A stretch of 64,000 nucleotides of DNA. Source: Serratia rhizosphaerae. Its GTDB lineage: Bacteria > Pseudomonadota > Gammaproteobacteria > Enterobacterales > Enterobacteriaceae. This document shows, piece after piece, positions 41,751-50,820 of this stretch (position 1 is the stretch's first letter; each line of letters starts with the position of its first letter). Made by a program: the position numbers and the translations under genes. The stretch spans positions 3,596,001 to 3,660,000 of the forward strand of contig NZ_CP041764.1 of assembly GCF_009817885.1 (NCBI RefSeq). Direction: 5' to 3'. The notes below the pieces were generated by a model. It did no database searches. It was not told the DNA's origin and was given only the letters and a program-made list of their open reading frames with translations.

Positions 41751-43745
41751 TTACTTCAGCAGTGCCTGAGCCTGCGCCACCACGTTCTCCACGGTGAAGC
41801 CGAACTCCTTGAACAGTTGGTCCGCCGGCGCCGACTCACCGAAGGTGGTCATGCCCACCACCGCGCCGTTCAGCCCGGTGTATTTCAGCCAGTAGTCCGC
41901 AATGCCCGCTTCAATCGCCACCCGCGCCGTGACCGCCGCCGGCAGCACCGACTCGCGGTAGGCCGCATCCTGCTTGTCGAACGCGTCGGTCGACGGCATC
42001 GACACCACGCGCGCCTTGCGGCCCGCCGCCGTCAGCTGACCCGCCGCCTCGACCGCCAGCTCCACTTCCGAGCCGGTGGCAATCAGGATAACGTCCGGCG
42101 TGCCGTCGCAGTCCTGCAGCACGTAGGCGCCGCGATACACGTTCGCCAGCTGCTCCGCCGTACGCGGCTGCTGCGCCAGGTTCTGACGCGAGAAAATCAG
42201 CGCCGTCGGGCCGTCGTTGCGCTCGATGGCGTACTGCCAGGCAATCGCCGACTCCACCTGGTCGCACGGACGCCAGGTGCTCATGTTCGGCGTTACCCGC
42301 AGGCTGGCCAGCTGCTCCACCGGCTGGTGGGTCGGGCCGTCTTCGCCCAGACCGATGGAGTCGTGGGTGTAGACGAACACGTTGCGCAGCTTCATCAGCG
42401 CCGCCATGCGCACCGCGTTACGCGCGTATTCCACAAACATCAGGAAGGTCGCCGAGTACGGCAGGAAGCCGCCGTGCAGCGCGATGCCGTTGGTGATAGC
42501 GGTCATGCCGAACTCGCGCACGCCGTAGTGGATGTAGTTGCCCGTCGGGTCTTCGTTCAGCGCTTTGGAGCCGGACCACATGGTCAGGTTGCTCGGCGCC
42601 AGGTCGGCGGAGCCGCCGAGGAATTCCGGCAGCAGTTTGCCGTAGGCTTCCAGCGCGTTCTGCGACGCCTTGCGGCTGGCGATGTTGGCCGGGTTGGCCT
42701 GCAGCTGCTCGACGTAGGCCTTGGCCTGCGCCTGCCAGTCGGCCGGCAGCTCGCCGCTCATGCGGCGGGTGAACTCGGCGGCCAGCTCCGGGAAGGCGGC
42801 GGCGTAGGCGGCAAACTTGTCGTTCCAGGCCGCTTCGCGCGCCTGACCGGCTTCCTTGGCGTCCCACTGGGCATAGATGTCCTGCGGGATTTCAAACGGC
42901 GGGTAGTGCCAGCCCAGCTGCTCGCGGGTGGCGGCCACTTCGGCGTCGCCCAGCGGCGCGCCGTGGGAGTCGTGGGTGCCGGCCTTGTTCGGCGAGCCGA
43001 AGCCGATAACGGTCTTGCACATCAGCAGGGACGGCTTGTCGGTAACCTTGCGGGCTTCCTCAATCGCCGCCTTGATGGCGTCGGCGTCGTGGCCGTCCAC
43101 GCCGCGCACCACGTGCCAGCCGTAGGCTTCGAAACGCTTGGCGGTGTCGTCGGTGAACCAGCCGTCGACGTGGCCGTCGATGGAGATGCCGTTGTCATCG
43201 TAGAAGGCGGTCAGCTTGCCGAGCTTGAGGGTGCCGGCCAGGGAGCAGACTTCGTGTGAGATGCCTTCCATCATGCAGCCGTCGCCCATAAAGGCGTAGG
43301 TGTTGTGGTCGACGATGTCATGGCCCGGGCGGTTGAACTGCGCGGCCAGGGTGCGTTCGGCGATGGCGAAACCGACGGCGTTGGCGATGCCCTGCCCGAG
43401 CGGGCCGGTGGTGGTCTCGACGCCCGGGGTGTAGCCGTATTCAGGGTGTCCCGGGGTTTTGGAATGCAGCTGACGGAAGTTTTCCAGCTCGCGCATCGGC
43501 AGATCGTAGCCGGTGAGGTGCAGGAGGCTGTAAATCAACATGGAGCCATGGCCGTTGGAGAGGACGAAGCGGTCACGGTCGGCCCAGTGCGGGTTGGTCG
43601 GGTTGTGGCTGAGGTAGTCGCGCCACAGGACTTCGGCGATATCGGCCATGCCCATAGGGGCGCCCGGGTGACCGGATTTTGCTTTTTGTACGGCGTCCAT
43701 GCTGAGTGCGCGGATGGCGTTGGCTAATTCTTTGCGTGAAGACAT
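41751..43745 (-). CDS. tkt: Transketolase
   Basis: Thiamine-diphosphate enzyme of the non-oxidative pentose phosphate pathway; it consumes erythrose 4-phosphate together with xylulose 5-phosphate. The 664 residues carry [17 protein letters not shown], the diphosphate motif [12 protein letters not shown] and [19 protein letters not shown]. By position beside talA and nudK it matches E. coli tktB; sequence alone does not let me separate tktA from tktB. It follows talA by 17 bases and is likely co-transcribed. Confidence 0.93.
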   Translation of the reverse strand: MSSRKELANAIRALSMDAVQKAKSGHPGAPMGMADIAEVLWRDYLSHNPTNPHWADRDRFVLSNGHGSMLIYSLLHLTGYDLPMRELENFRQLHSKTPGHPEYGYTPGVETTTGPLGQGIANAVGFAIAERTLAAQFNRPGHDIVDHNTYAFMGDGCMMEGISHEVCSLAGTLKLGKLTAFYDDNGISIDGHVDGWFTDDTAKRFEAYGWHVVRGVDGHDADAIKAAIEEARKVTDKPSLLMCKTVIGFGSPNKAGTHDSHGAPLGDAEVAATREQLGWHYPPFEIPQDIYAQWDAKEAGQAREAAWNDKFAAYAAAFPELAAEFTRRMSGELPADWQAQAKAYVEQLQANPANIASRKASQNALEAYGKLLPEFLGGSADLAPSNLTMWSGSKALNEDPTGNYIHYGVREFGMTAITNGIALHGGFLPYSATFLMFVEYARNAVRMAALMKLRNVFVYTHDSIGLGEDGPTHQPVEQLASLRVTPNMSTWRPCDQVESAIAWQYAIERNDGPTALIFSRQNLAQQPRTAEQLANVYRGAYVLQDCDGTPDVILIATGSEVELAVEAAGQLTAAGRKARVVSMPSTDAFDKQDAAYRESVLPAAVTARVAIEAGIADYWLKYTGLNGAVVGMTTFGESAPADQLFKEFGFTVENVVAQAQALLK

Positions 43746-43762
43746 AGTAAAGCTCCGGGTAA

Positions 43763-44713
43763 TTACAGTTCAGCGGCCAGCATGTCTTCCAGCTTTTGCT
43801 GGTCAACGGCGAACAGGCGGATGCCTTCGGCCAGTTTTTCTACCGCCATCGCGTCCTGATTATGCAACCAGCGGAATTCTGCTTCGGCCAGCGGCGCCGG
43901 CTGATGGAAACCTTCGGTAGACGGCGTCAGTTTGCGCTCAACCGGCTGTTCGCTTTGCTTCAGCTGTTCCAGCAGGTTTGGCGCGATCGTCAGGCGGTCG
44001 CAGCCGGCCAGCGCCAGGATCTGCTCAACCTTACGGAAGCTGGCGCCCATGATCACGGTCTGATAGCGGTGCTGTTTATAGTATTCATAGATGTCACGCA
44101 CGGACTTCACGCCAGGATCCTGCTCGACATCGTACTCGGCGCTCGGCTGTTTTGCCTGATACCAGTCGTAGATACGGCCGACGAACGGTGAGATCAGATA
44201 CACGCCTGCTTCGGCGCAGGCGCGGGCCTGGGCGAAGGAGAACAGCAGCGTCAGGTTGGTGTTGATGCCTTCTTTTTCCAGCTCTTCCGCCGCTTTGATG
44301 CCTTCCCAGGTGGAAGCCAGTTTGATCAGGATGCGTGATTTGTCGATCCCTTGTTCCTGATACATGGCGATCAACTTGCGCGCCTTGGCTACGCACATGC
44401 CGCGGTCGAAGGAGAGGCGGGCGTCCACTTCGGTGGAGATGCGGCCCGGCACGCTTTTCAGAATTTCGACGCCGATATTGACCGCCAGTTTGTCACAGGC
44501 GTTGATCAGCTGGGTTTCTTTATTGCCGCCCTGTTGGCGCGCGTAGGCCAGCGCCTCGGTAATCAGCGCTTTATATTGCGGCAGCGCGGCGGCTTTCAGG
44601 ATCAGTGAAGGGTTGGTGGTTGCATCTTCCGGTTCGAACTGGCGGATGGACTCAATGTCGCCGCTGTCGGCAACCACTACGGTCAACTGCTTGAGTGCGT
44701 CTAATTGGTTCAT
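43763..44713 (-). CDS. talA: Transaldolase
   Basis: Transfers dihydroxyacetone units from sedoheptulose 7-phosphate to glyceraldehyde 3-phosphate, giving erythrose 4-phosphate, or the reverse. In its 316 residues the Schiff-base lysine lies in [32 protein letters not shown] and EVDARLSFD are also typical. It is closest in feel to TalA by position (talA-tkt operon, maeB nearby). A 228-base gap separates it from the RpiB-family gene on the same strand, so it probably has its own promoter. Confidence 0.94.
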   Translation of the reverse strand: MNQLDALKQLTVVVADSGDIESIRQFEPEDATTNPSLILKAAALPQYKALITEALAYARQQGGNKETQLINACDKLAVNIGVEILKSVPGRISTEVDARLSFDRGMCVAKARKLIAMYQEQGIDKSRILIKLASTWEGIKAAEELEKEGINTNLTLLFSFAQARACAEAGVYLISPFVGRIYDWYQAKQPSAEYDVEQDPGVKSVRDIYEYYKQHRYQTVIMGASFRKVEQILALAGCDRLTIAPNLLEQLKQSEQPVERKLTPSTEGFHQPAPLAEAEFRWLHNQDAMAVEKLAEGIRLFAVDQQKLEDMLAAEL

Positions 44714-44941
44714 GTATAGCTCCTTGATTTACCCTTCATCTCTAAGGGGGCAATAGCGCAGAACCACGCTTTTGCGCCATCAGGTTAAACGTCTATTTAA
44801 TAGGGTGAACACACTGCATCATAGGTGTGCCAAATAAAATGCGCTTTTTCTGATTGTTGCGATGGATAAGAACAATGGATCCCGAATAAACGCAGGCAGG
44901 GCGCATGTTGGTGCGCACCTGCCTCTGACCGGAAAGCGGTT

Positions 44942-45400
44942 TCAGCGTGGTTGGAGCGCCTGTTCGTAATGGCTGATTTTCGCCACTTTGGGCGCCGAAC
45001 CGCCGCCTTCAAACTCGGAAGCCAGCCAGGCGTCGACAATGGTTTTCGCCAGCTCGGCACCGATCACCCGCGCGCCCAGCGTAATGATCTGGGCGTCATT
45101 GCTCTTGCGCGCCCGCTGTGCCGAATAGGTATCGTGGCACTGGGCGGCGCGTATCCCCGGCACCTTATTGGCGACGATACTCATGCCAATGCCGGTGCCG
45201 CATAACAGAATACCACGTTGGTGCTGCTCATTCCTGATGGCCTGCGCCACCTGAAAGGCGATATCGGGGTAGATCCCGCTATCGTCGCCGCGATCGCGGG
45301 TGTAATCGGTCACGGCGATATCGCGTTGCTGCAGATAGGCAACGATCACATTTTTCAGTTCAATGGCGGCATCATCGGCGCCGATGGCAATAGGCAACAT
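44942..45400 (-). CDS. RpiB/LacAB-family sugar-phosphate isomerase
   Basis: 152 residues of the ribose-5-phosphate isomerase B family. ADDAAIELKNVIVAYL is the N-terminal substrate loop, and LLCGTGIGMSIVANKVPGIRAA carries the active-site Cys and the anion hole. It is divergent from a polyol dehydrogenase operon. In known tetritol pathways an RpiB homologue (DerI) converts D-erythrulose 4-phosphate to D-erythrose 4-phosphate, and that role fits this context. Ordinary ribose 5-phosphate or allose 6-phosphate isomerase activity cannot be ruled out from the sequence. Confidence 0.85.
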   Translation of the reverse strand: MLPIAIGADDAAIELKNVIVAYLQQRDIAVTDYTRDRGDDSGIYPDIAFQVAQAIRNEQHQRGILLCGTGIGMSIVANKVPGIRAAQCHDTYSAQRARKSNDAQIITLGARVIGAELAKTIVDAWLASEFEGGGSAPKVAKISHYEQALQPR

Positions 45401-45717
45401 AACGATCTCCTGGTTGGTAGCGGAAAGGCTGACGATCCTTACTGGTACGTCTGTTGTTTAAGATATCGACAATATTACAAATGTTCAATGTATGTTCTTT
45501 TGTTTTGTTTGCTTTGAGTGTGAATGGGTTATTTTAAGTGATTAAGATCACGTAATTGATGCTTTAAGGCGCTTCAGTGGCTTTGGTAGGCGAGTTTTTG
45601 AACGTAATCACAGTTTGAACAGTTCATGGTGGGCAAATCAGCCGGCTGAGTTTAGTGTTCATTTGTTCTTATTTTGTATTAATGTTCATAATAATGACCC
45701 AGCCAGAGGACAAAACT
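45401..45717. promoter_or_regulatory. Divergent control region with repeated GTTC words
   Basis: 317 AT-rich bases between the isomerase and the dehydrogenase. GTTC recurs at about 45483, 45494, 45622, 45657, 45665 and 45684, several as ATGTTCA or TGTTCAT, and one copy is a dyad (GAACAGTTC, 45617-45625). This is the expected place for operators of the SorC-family regulator of the locus. A CRP site lies in the middle. Confidence 0.5.
45534..45555. promoter_or_regulatory. CRP site candidate in the divergent control region
   Basis: The core GTGA (45538-45541), six bases, TCAC (45548-45551) is a perfect dyad of CRP type with A/T-rich flanks. It lies 134 bases from the isomerase start and 163 bases from the dehydrogenase start, so catabolite control of both directions is plausible. 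Confidence 0.65.
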
Positions 45718-46830
45718 ATGTGTCAGACCTGTGTAACAGCGGCAAAAATGGCGGACGGCATCCCAGAAACCATGAAGGCGATCGTTGCCTACGCGCCCAA
45801 GGATTACCGTCTGGAAGAGGTAGCAGTGCCGAAGATCGGCCCGAAAGAGATCCTGGTGAAGATCGAGGCCTGCGGCATCTGCGCCGGCGATATCAAGGCG
45901 TTTGAAGGAGCGCCGAGCTTCTGGGGCGATGAGACGCAGCCGGCCTATATCAAGGCGCCGATGATCCCGGGCCATGAATTTATCGGCCACGTGGTCGGTT
46001 ACGGCGAGGGCGTGGAAGGATTTGATATCGGCGATCGGGTGATCTCGGAACAGATCGTGCCCTGCTGGCAGTGCCGTTTCTGCAACCGCGGCCAGTACTG
46101 GATGTGTGAAAAACACGATCTGTACGGCTTCCAGAAGAACGTCAACGGCGGCATGGCCGAGTACATGAAGTTCACCAAAGAGGCGATTAACTACCACGTG
46201 CCGGCGGATCTGCCGATTGAAAAAGCCATTCTGATCGAACCTTACGCCTGCTCGTTCCATGCGGTGCAGCGCGCCAATATCAAACTGGGGGACGTGGTGG
46301 TGCTGGCCGGGGCCGGCACGCTGGGGCTGGGGATGATCGGCGCGATCAAAAAATCCGGGCCGTCGAAGCTGATCGTGCTCGATCTGTCGGACGAGCGGCT
46401 GGCGCTGGCGAAGACCTTCGGCGCGGATCTGACGCTCAACCCTACCCGCGACGACGTACCGGCGGCAGTCAAGCAGCTGACCGACGGCTACGGCTGCGAT
46501 ATCTACATTGAAGCCACCGGTGCGCAGAAGTCGGTGGAGCAGGGGCTGACGCTGATCCGCAAGCTCGGTACTTTTGTGGAGTTCTCGGTATTCAAGGATC
46601 CGGTGACCGTCGACTGGAGCATCATCAGCGACCGCAAAGAGCTGGACGTGCTCGGCTCACACCTTGGCCCGTACTGCTATCCGCTGGTGATTGAAGGCAT
46701 TCACAACGGCGATTTGCCGACCGAAGGCGTGGTGACCCACACCCTGCCGCTGGAGCAGTTCGCCGAAGGTTTCGAGCTGATGAAGCGCGGCATAGGGTCG
46801 ATCAAAGTGGTGCTTAATCCAAATCTGTAA
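45718..46830 (+). CDS. Zinc-dependent polyol dehydrogenase (erythritol/L-threitol dehydrogenase-like)
   Basis: Medium-chain NAD-dependent alcohol dehydrogenase, 370 residues. Catalytic zinc ligands are in EACGICAGD and GHEFIGHVV. The structural zinc loop CWQCRFCNRGQYWMC is complete, and the nucleotide fold is VLAGAGTLGLGMIGA. The text strongly resembles the erythritol/L-threitol dehydrogenase (EltD) branch, notably ISEQIVPCWQCRFC and KELDVLGSHLGPYCYPLVI. I start at ATG 45718 (AGAGGA 8 bases upstream), though ATG 45694 is in frame. First gene of the operon; substrate assignment rests on memory of the family. Confidence 0.82.
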   Translation: MCQTCVTAAKMADGIPETMKAIVAYAPKDYRLEEVAVPKIGPKEILVKIEACGICAGDIKAFEGAPSFWGDETQPAYIKAPMIPGHEFIGHVVGYGEGVEGFDIGDRVISEQIVPCWQCRFCNRGQYWMCEKHDLYGFQKNVNGGMAEYMKFTKEAINYHVPADLPIEKAILIEPYACSFHAVQRANIKLGDVVVLAGAGTLGLGMIGAIKKSGPSKLIVLDLSDERLALAKTFGADLTLNPTRDDVPAAVKQLTDGYGCDIYIEATGAQKSVEQGLTLIRKLGTFVEFSVFKDPVTVDWSIISDRKELDVLGSHLGPYCYPLVIEGIHNGDLPTEGVVTHTLPLEQFAEGFELMKRGIGSIKVVLNPNL

Positions 46831-46895
46831 ACCTGCGCCATTCCTCGGGTGCAGGCCTGCCTGCGCCTCCACAATGACATGTGTTGGGGTGTTCT

Positions 46896-48164
46896 ATGTT
46901 GCACGGACTGATTCATCGCATTGGTCTTTCACCGAAACTGCTGCTGGGCTATGCCGGCGTGCTGGTGTTTATGATGGGGGAAGGGCTGGAGCAGGGCTGG
47001 CTGTCGCCCTATCTGATCGGCAAGGGGCTGAGCATTCAGGAGTCGGCGCTGCTGTTCAGCGTGTATGGCTTTGCCGCCGCCATCGCCGCCTGGTTCTCCG
47101 GCGTGCTGGCGGAAATCTTCACCGCCCGTCGGGTCATGCTGGCCGGCCTGCTGCTGTTTCTGTTTGGCTCGGTGTGTTTTCTGGTGTTTGGCCTGCCCAG
47201 CAACAATCTGACGATTATGGTGCCGACCTACGCCCTGCGCGGGCTGGGCTATCCGCTGTTTGCCTACGGTTTTCTGGTGTGGGTGGCCTATGAGGCGCCG
47301 CCGGAAAGGCTGGGCTCCGCCGTCGGCATTTTCTGGTTCGTATACAGCGGCGGGCTGAGCGTGCTGGGCGTACTGTATTCCAGCATCATGCTGCCGTATC
47401 TCGGCGAGATACATACTTTGTGGAGCGCGCTGATCTTTGTGGTGCTGGGGGCGGCGATCGCGCTGTTGCTGAACCGTGGAACGCCTGATGGGCAAAGCGC
47501 CAATAAAGAGAAGGCGTCGCTCAGCTATGTGCTGAAGGGCATCACCATCGCCTTTGAGAATCCGAAGATTGGTCTGGGCGGCATCGTACGCACCATCAAT
47601 ACCTCGGCGGCTTACGGTTTTGTGGTGTTTATGCCGATGTACATGATGGATATGGGCTTTACCCGCACCCACTGGCTGCAGATGTACGCCGCGCTGTGGA
47701 CGGTGAATATCATTTTCAACCTGATTTTCGGCGTAATCAGCGACGGCCTGGGCTGGCGTAACGTAGTGATGTGGTTCGGCTGTGTCGGCTGTGCGATCAC
47801 CACGCTGATGTTCTATTACGCCCCGCAGTTCTTCGGCGCCAATTACCTGGTTACCGTGGCCGCCGCCGGTCTGTTCGGCGCCTGTCTGGCCGCCTTTGTA
47901 CCGCTGTCGGCGATTATGCCGTCGCTGGCGCCGGAGAATAAAGGCGCCGCCATGTCGATTTTAAACCTCGGCGCCGGTCTGAGCACCTTTGTCGGGCCGG
48001 CGGTGGTGGGGCTGTTTATCGGCAGCCTCGGCGCGGTCGGGGTGATCTGGATCTTCACCGGTCTGTATCTGTTCAGCGGCGTGCTGATGAAATTCGTCAC
48101 GCTGCCGAAAGAAGCGCCCGGCGATAGCAAAGACGCCAACCCCAGTTTGGCGAAAATATCCTGA
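46896..48164 (+). CDS. MFS transporter, probable polyol importer
   Basis: 422 residues with 12 predicted membrane helices and the MFS loop motif between helices 2 and 3 (GVLAEIFTARRVML). It lies in the polyol operon, 65 bases after the dehydrogenase. I infer import of the operon substrate. I use ATG 46896 rather than the preceding TTG. No gene symbol can be given; similar carriers accompany erythritol-type operons in other proteobacteria. Confidence 0.8.
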   Translation: MLHGLIHRIGLSPKLLLGYAGVLVFMMGEGLEQGWLSPYLIGKGLSIQESALLFSVYGFAAAIAAWFSGVLAEIFTARRVMLAGLLLFLFGSVCFLVFGLPSNNLTIMVPTYALRGLGYPLFAYGFLVWVAYEAPPERLGSAVGIFWFVYSGGLSVLGVLYSSIMLPYLGEIHTLWSALIFVVLGAAIALLLNRGTPDGQSANKEKASLSYVLKGITIAFENPKIGLGGIVRTINTSAAYGFVVFMPMYMMDMGFTRTHWLQMYAALWTVNIIFNLIFGVISDGLGWRNVVMWFGCVGCAITTLMFYYAPQFFGANYLVTVAAAGLFGACLAAFVPLSAIMPSLAPENKGAAMSILNLGAGLSTFVGPAVVGLFIGSLGAVGVIWIFTGLYLFSGVLMKFVTLPKEAPGDSKDANPSLAKIS

Positions 48165-48197
48165 TGCACGTGATATTCACCGTTTAGGGAGAGAAAG

Positions 48198-48968
48198 ATG
48201 AACAATCAGCAACAAACAGGCGAAGGCGCGCCGGCTTTGCAGGGCAAGGTGGCGCTGATCACCGGCGGCGGCGCCGGCATCGGCTACGCGATAGCCGAAC
48301 AGTATGTGCAACACGGCGCGCGCGTGGTGCTGCTGGACCGTGCCCCCGACGTGACGGAAACGGCGCAGCGTCTCGACGCCGAGCGTGCGCTGGGCGTGGT
48401 TGCCGACGTAACCGAACAGGCATCGGTGGAGCAGGCGGTGGCCCAGAGCCTGGCGCATTTCGGCCGGCTGGACGTGCTGGTCAACAGCGCCGGCATTGTG
48501 GCGCTGAACCCGGCGGAGGCGGTGACGGAGGCGGAGTGGGACGCCACGCTGGCGGTGAACCTGAAAGGGGTCTTCCTCACCAGCCAGGCGGCCGGCCGGC
48601 ATTTTATCCGTCAGCGCAGCGGCAGCATTATCAACCTGGCTTCACAGGCGGGCGTGGTGGCGCTGCCCAATCATCTGGCCTATTGCGCCAGCAAGGCCGG
48701 GGTGATTGGCCTGACGCAGGTGTTGGCGCTGGAGTGGGGGCCGCACAACGTGCGGGTGAACGCCATTTCGCCCACTGTGGTGCTGACCGAACTGGGACGC
48801 AAGGCGTGGTCCGGCGAGCCGGCGCGACAGATGCTCGACAAAATTCCGCTGCGGCGCTTTGCCGAGCCGCAGGATATCGCCGCCGGCGCGCTGTTTTTGG
48901 CCGGTGACGGCGCATCAATGATTAACGGCGCGAATCTGGTGATCGACGGCGGATACACCATTCAGTAA
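48198..48968 (+). CDS. SDR oxidoreductase (D-threitol dehydrogenase-like)
   Basis: 256 residues of the classical short-chain dehydrogenase family. The cofactor motif is TGGGAGIGYAIA, NNAG-equivalent VNSAGI is present, catalytic Ser is in INLASQAG, and YCASKAG holds Tyr and Lys. The C-terminal NGANLVIDGGYT is typical. In this operon a second polyol dehydrogenase would fit, as the DthD-type D-threitol dehydrogenase of known tetritol pathways. The exact substrate is inference. Confidence 0.8.
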   Translation: MNNQQQTGEGAPALQGKVALITGGGAGIGYAIAEQYVQHGARVVLLDRAPDVTETAQRLDAERALGVVADVTEQASVEQAVAQSLAHFGRLDVLVNSAGIVALNPAEAVTEAEWDATLAVNLKGVFLTSQAAGRHFIRQRSGSIINLASQAGVVALPNHLAYCASKAGVIGLTQVLALEWGPHNVRVNAISPTVVLTELGRKAWSGEPARQMLDKIPLRRFAEPQDIAAGALFLAGDGASMINGANLVIDGGYTIQ

Positions 48969-48994
48969 TTCATCTTCAGGCGAGAGAGGCAGCA

Positions 48995-49996
48995 ATGAAC
49001 AGAATTATCAACGATCCCGATCATGTGGTGGAAGATGCGATTCAGGGCTATCTGCAGGCGCATCCCGACTATTTCACCCCGACCGATAACGCCCGGGTGC
49101 TGAAGTACCCTGCCGCGCCGGTCAGCGGCAAGGTGGGCATCGTCACCGGCGGCGGCTCCGGCCATGAACCGGCGTTTCTGGGCTATGTGGGCAAAAATAT
49201 GCTGGATGCGGTGGCGATTGGTGAAATTTTTTCATCGCCGACCGCCGGCGCGTTTCTCGACGCGTTTAAAGCCGCCGACGGCGGCGCCGGGGTGGCCTGT
49301 CTGTACGGCAACTATGCCGGCGATAACATGAACGTCAAAATGGCGATGAAAAAGGCCGCCGCCGCCGGGATTGCGGTGAAAACCGTGGTGGCGAATGACG
49401 ACGTGGCTTCGGCGCCGGCCAGTGAAATCGACAAGCGCCGCGGCGTGGCCGGGGAAATCATGATGTGGAAAGTCGGCGCCGCCGCCGCCGCCAAAGGCTA
49501 TGACCTGGACGGCGTGATCGGCGCGGCGCAAAAGGCGATCGACAGCTGCCGTTCGATTGGCGTGGGGCTGAGCTCCTGCACCATTCCGGCGGTGGGCAAG
49601 CCCAATTTCCATATTGACGACGGTAAAATGGAGATCGGCATCGGCCACCACGGGGAGCCGGGCATTGAGGTGTCGCCGATCCAGCCGGCGTCGGAGATGG
49701 CGGCGACCATGCTGGATTTCATCCTCGGCGATATGCCGTTGGCGCAGGGCGATGAGGTGGCGGTGCTGGTTTCCGGGCTGGGGGCCACGCCGGTGATGGA
49801 ACTGTATATCTATTATGGCGAAATCGCCCGGCGGCTGGCGGCGCGCGGCATCAATGTGCACCGTCGCTATGTCGGCAACTATTTCACCTCGCTGGAGATG
49901 ATGGGCGTGACGCTGACAATCATGAAGCTGGATGATGAACTGAAAACCCTTATCGATATGCCGAGCCAGTCGCTGGGCTTGACCCAGGTGGAGTGA
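48995..49996 (+). CDS. dhaK: DhaK-type ketose kinase subunit (DAK1 domain)
   Basis: 333 residues with the DAK1 fold that covalently binds the ketose through a His. KVGIVTGGGSGHEPAFLGYVG is the family substrate loop, VANDDVASAP is conserved, and MEIGIGHHGEPG contains the hemiaminal His. In this locus the substrate may be a C4 ketose (erythrulose) rather than dihydroxyacetone, as in the DerK/LerK kinases of tetritol pathways, but the sequence does not settle it. DhaL follows four bases after its stop. Confidence 0.85.
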   Translation: MNRIINDPDHVVEDAIQGYLQAHPDYFTPTDNARVLKYPAAPVSGKVGIVTGGGSGHEPAFLGYVGKNMLDAVAIGEIFSSPTAGAFLDAFKAADGGAGVACLYGNYAGDNMNVKMAMKKAAAAGIAVKTVVANDDVASAPASEIDKRRGVAGEIMMWKVGAAAAAKGYDLDGVIGAAQKAIDSCRSIGVGLSSCTIPAVGKPNFHIDDGKMEIGIGHHGEPGIEVSPIQPASEMAATMLDFILGDMPLAQGDEVAVLVSGLGATPVMELYIYYGEIARRLAARGINVHRRYVGNYFTSLEMMGVTLTIMKLDDELKTLIDMPSQSLGLTQVE

Positions 49997-50000
49997 AGTG

Positions 50001-50657
50001 ATGACAGAACAGATTTCAACGCAGTACGGTAATGAGATGGTGGAAGGGCTGGTGGCGGTGATCGTCAGCCACCGTGACGTCCTGAGTGAGATCGACGGCG
50101 CGATCGGCGACGGCGACCACGGCATCAACATGGCCAAGGGATTTACCTTGTGCGGTGAGGCGATGAAAGGCAAGACGCTGTCGCTGGCGCAGGCGTTCGA
50201 TACGCTGTCCGATGCGCTGATGGAGGGCATCGGCGGTTCAATGGGGCCGCTGTACGGCAGCCTGTTTATGGGCATGGCGGACAGCGTGCGCGACAAGGCG
50301 CAGCTGGATGCGCCGGCGTTTCTCGCCATGCTGCAGCAGGGGCTGAGCGAGCTGCAGGACATCAGCAGCGCCGGCGTCGGTGATAAATGCCTGATGGATA
50401 CGCTGATCCCGGCGCTGGCGGCGTTCGAGCAGGCGCTGCAGCGCGGCGACGACTTTTCCGGCGCGCTGGCGCAGATGAAGCAGGCGGCGGCGGACGGGCG
50501 CGATTCCACCCGCGATCTGGTGGCGAAAATCGGCCGTGCCAGCCGGCTGGGCGAGAGGTCGCGCGGCGTGCTGGATGCGGGGGCGGTCTCGTGCTGCCTG
50601 CTGCTGACCACGCTGGCGGAGGCGACGGAGCGGCGTTTGCAGACCGTTGCCGCCTGA
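50001..50657 (+). CDS. dhaL: DhaL-type kinase subunit (DAK2 domain)
   Basis: 218 residues of the nucleotide-binding DAK2 subunit, with the Mg/nucleotide Asp motif AIGDGDHGINMAKG and GGSMGPLYGSLF. In PTS-dependent kinases DhaM rephosphorylates DhaL; no DhaM is in the locus, so either ATP is used directly or DhaM is encoded elsewhere. I start at ATG 50001 (GGAG 7 bases upstream) rather than the adjacent GTG. It overlaps nothing but sits 4 bases after dhaK. Confidence 0.85.
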   Translation: MTEQISTQYGNEMVEGLVAVIVSHRDVLSEIDGAIGDGDHGINMAKGFTLCGEAMKGKTLSLAQAFDTLSDALMEGIGGSMGPLYGSLFMGMADSVRDKAQLDAPAFLAMLQQGLSELQDISSAGVGDKCLMDTLIPALAAFEQALQRGDDFSGALAQMKQAAADGRDSTRDLVAKIGRASRLGERSRGVLDAGAVSCCLLLTTLAEATERRLQTVAA

Positions 50658-50748
50658 GCCGGCGGAGTTGCTGCGGCGTTTCGGCGCCGCCTTGATGCAA
50701 CGTCAATTATTTAGGGTATATACTGGCGACAGTGAAGTTTTATCGCAC

Positions 50749-50775
50749 AATGGGTTCAGAGCCTCTGAACCCATT
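50749..50775. repeat. 27-base near-perfect dyad upstream of the regulator gene
   Basis: AATGGGTTCAGAG (50749-50761) and its inverted copy (50763-50775) flank a single C. The structure ends 45 bases before the SorC-type gene and has no T run after it. It looks like an operator for autoregulation or a regulator-linked attenuator. The GTTCA half-site recalls the repeats between the isomerase and the dehydrogenase. Confidence 0.5.
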
Positions 50776-50820
50776 GCCGTCGATAACCGGCCAAACCTGC
50801 CGTGGGGAATCGTGTAACGG

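Noticed and set aside
41694..43259. Long open frame opposite tkt
   Set aside because: Shadow of the transketolase gene; composition dominated by Arg, Gly, His and Val with no recognisable domain.
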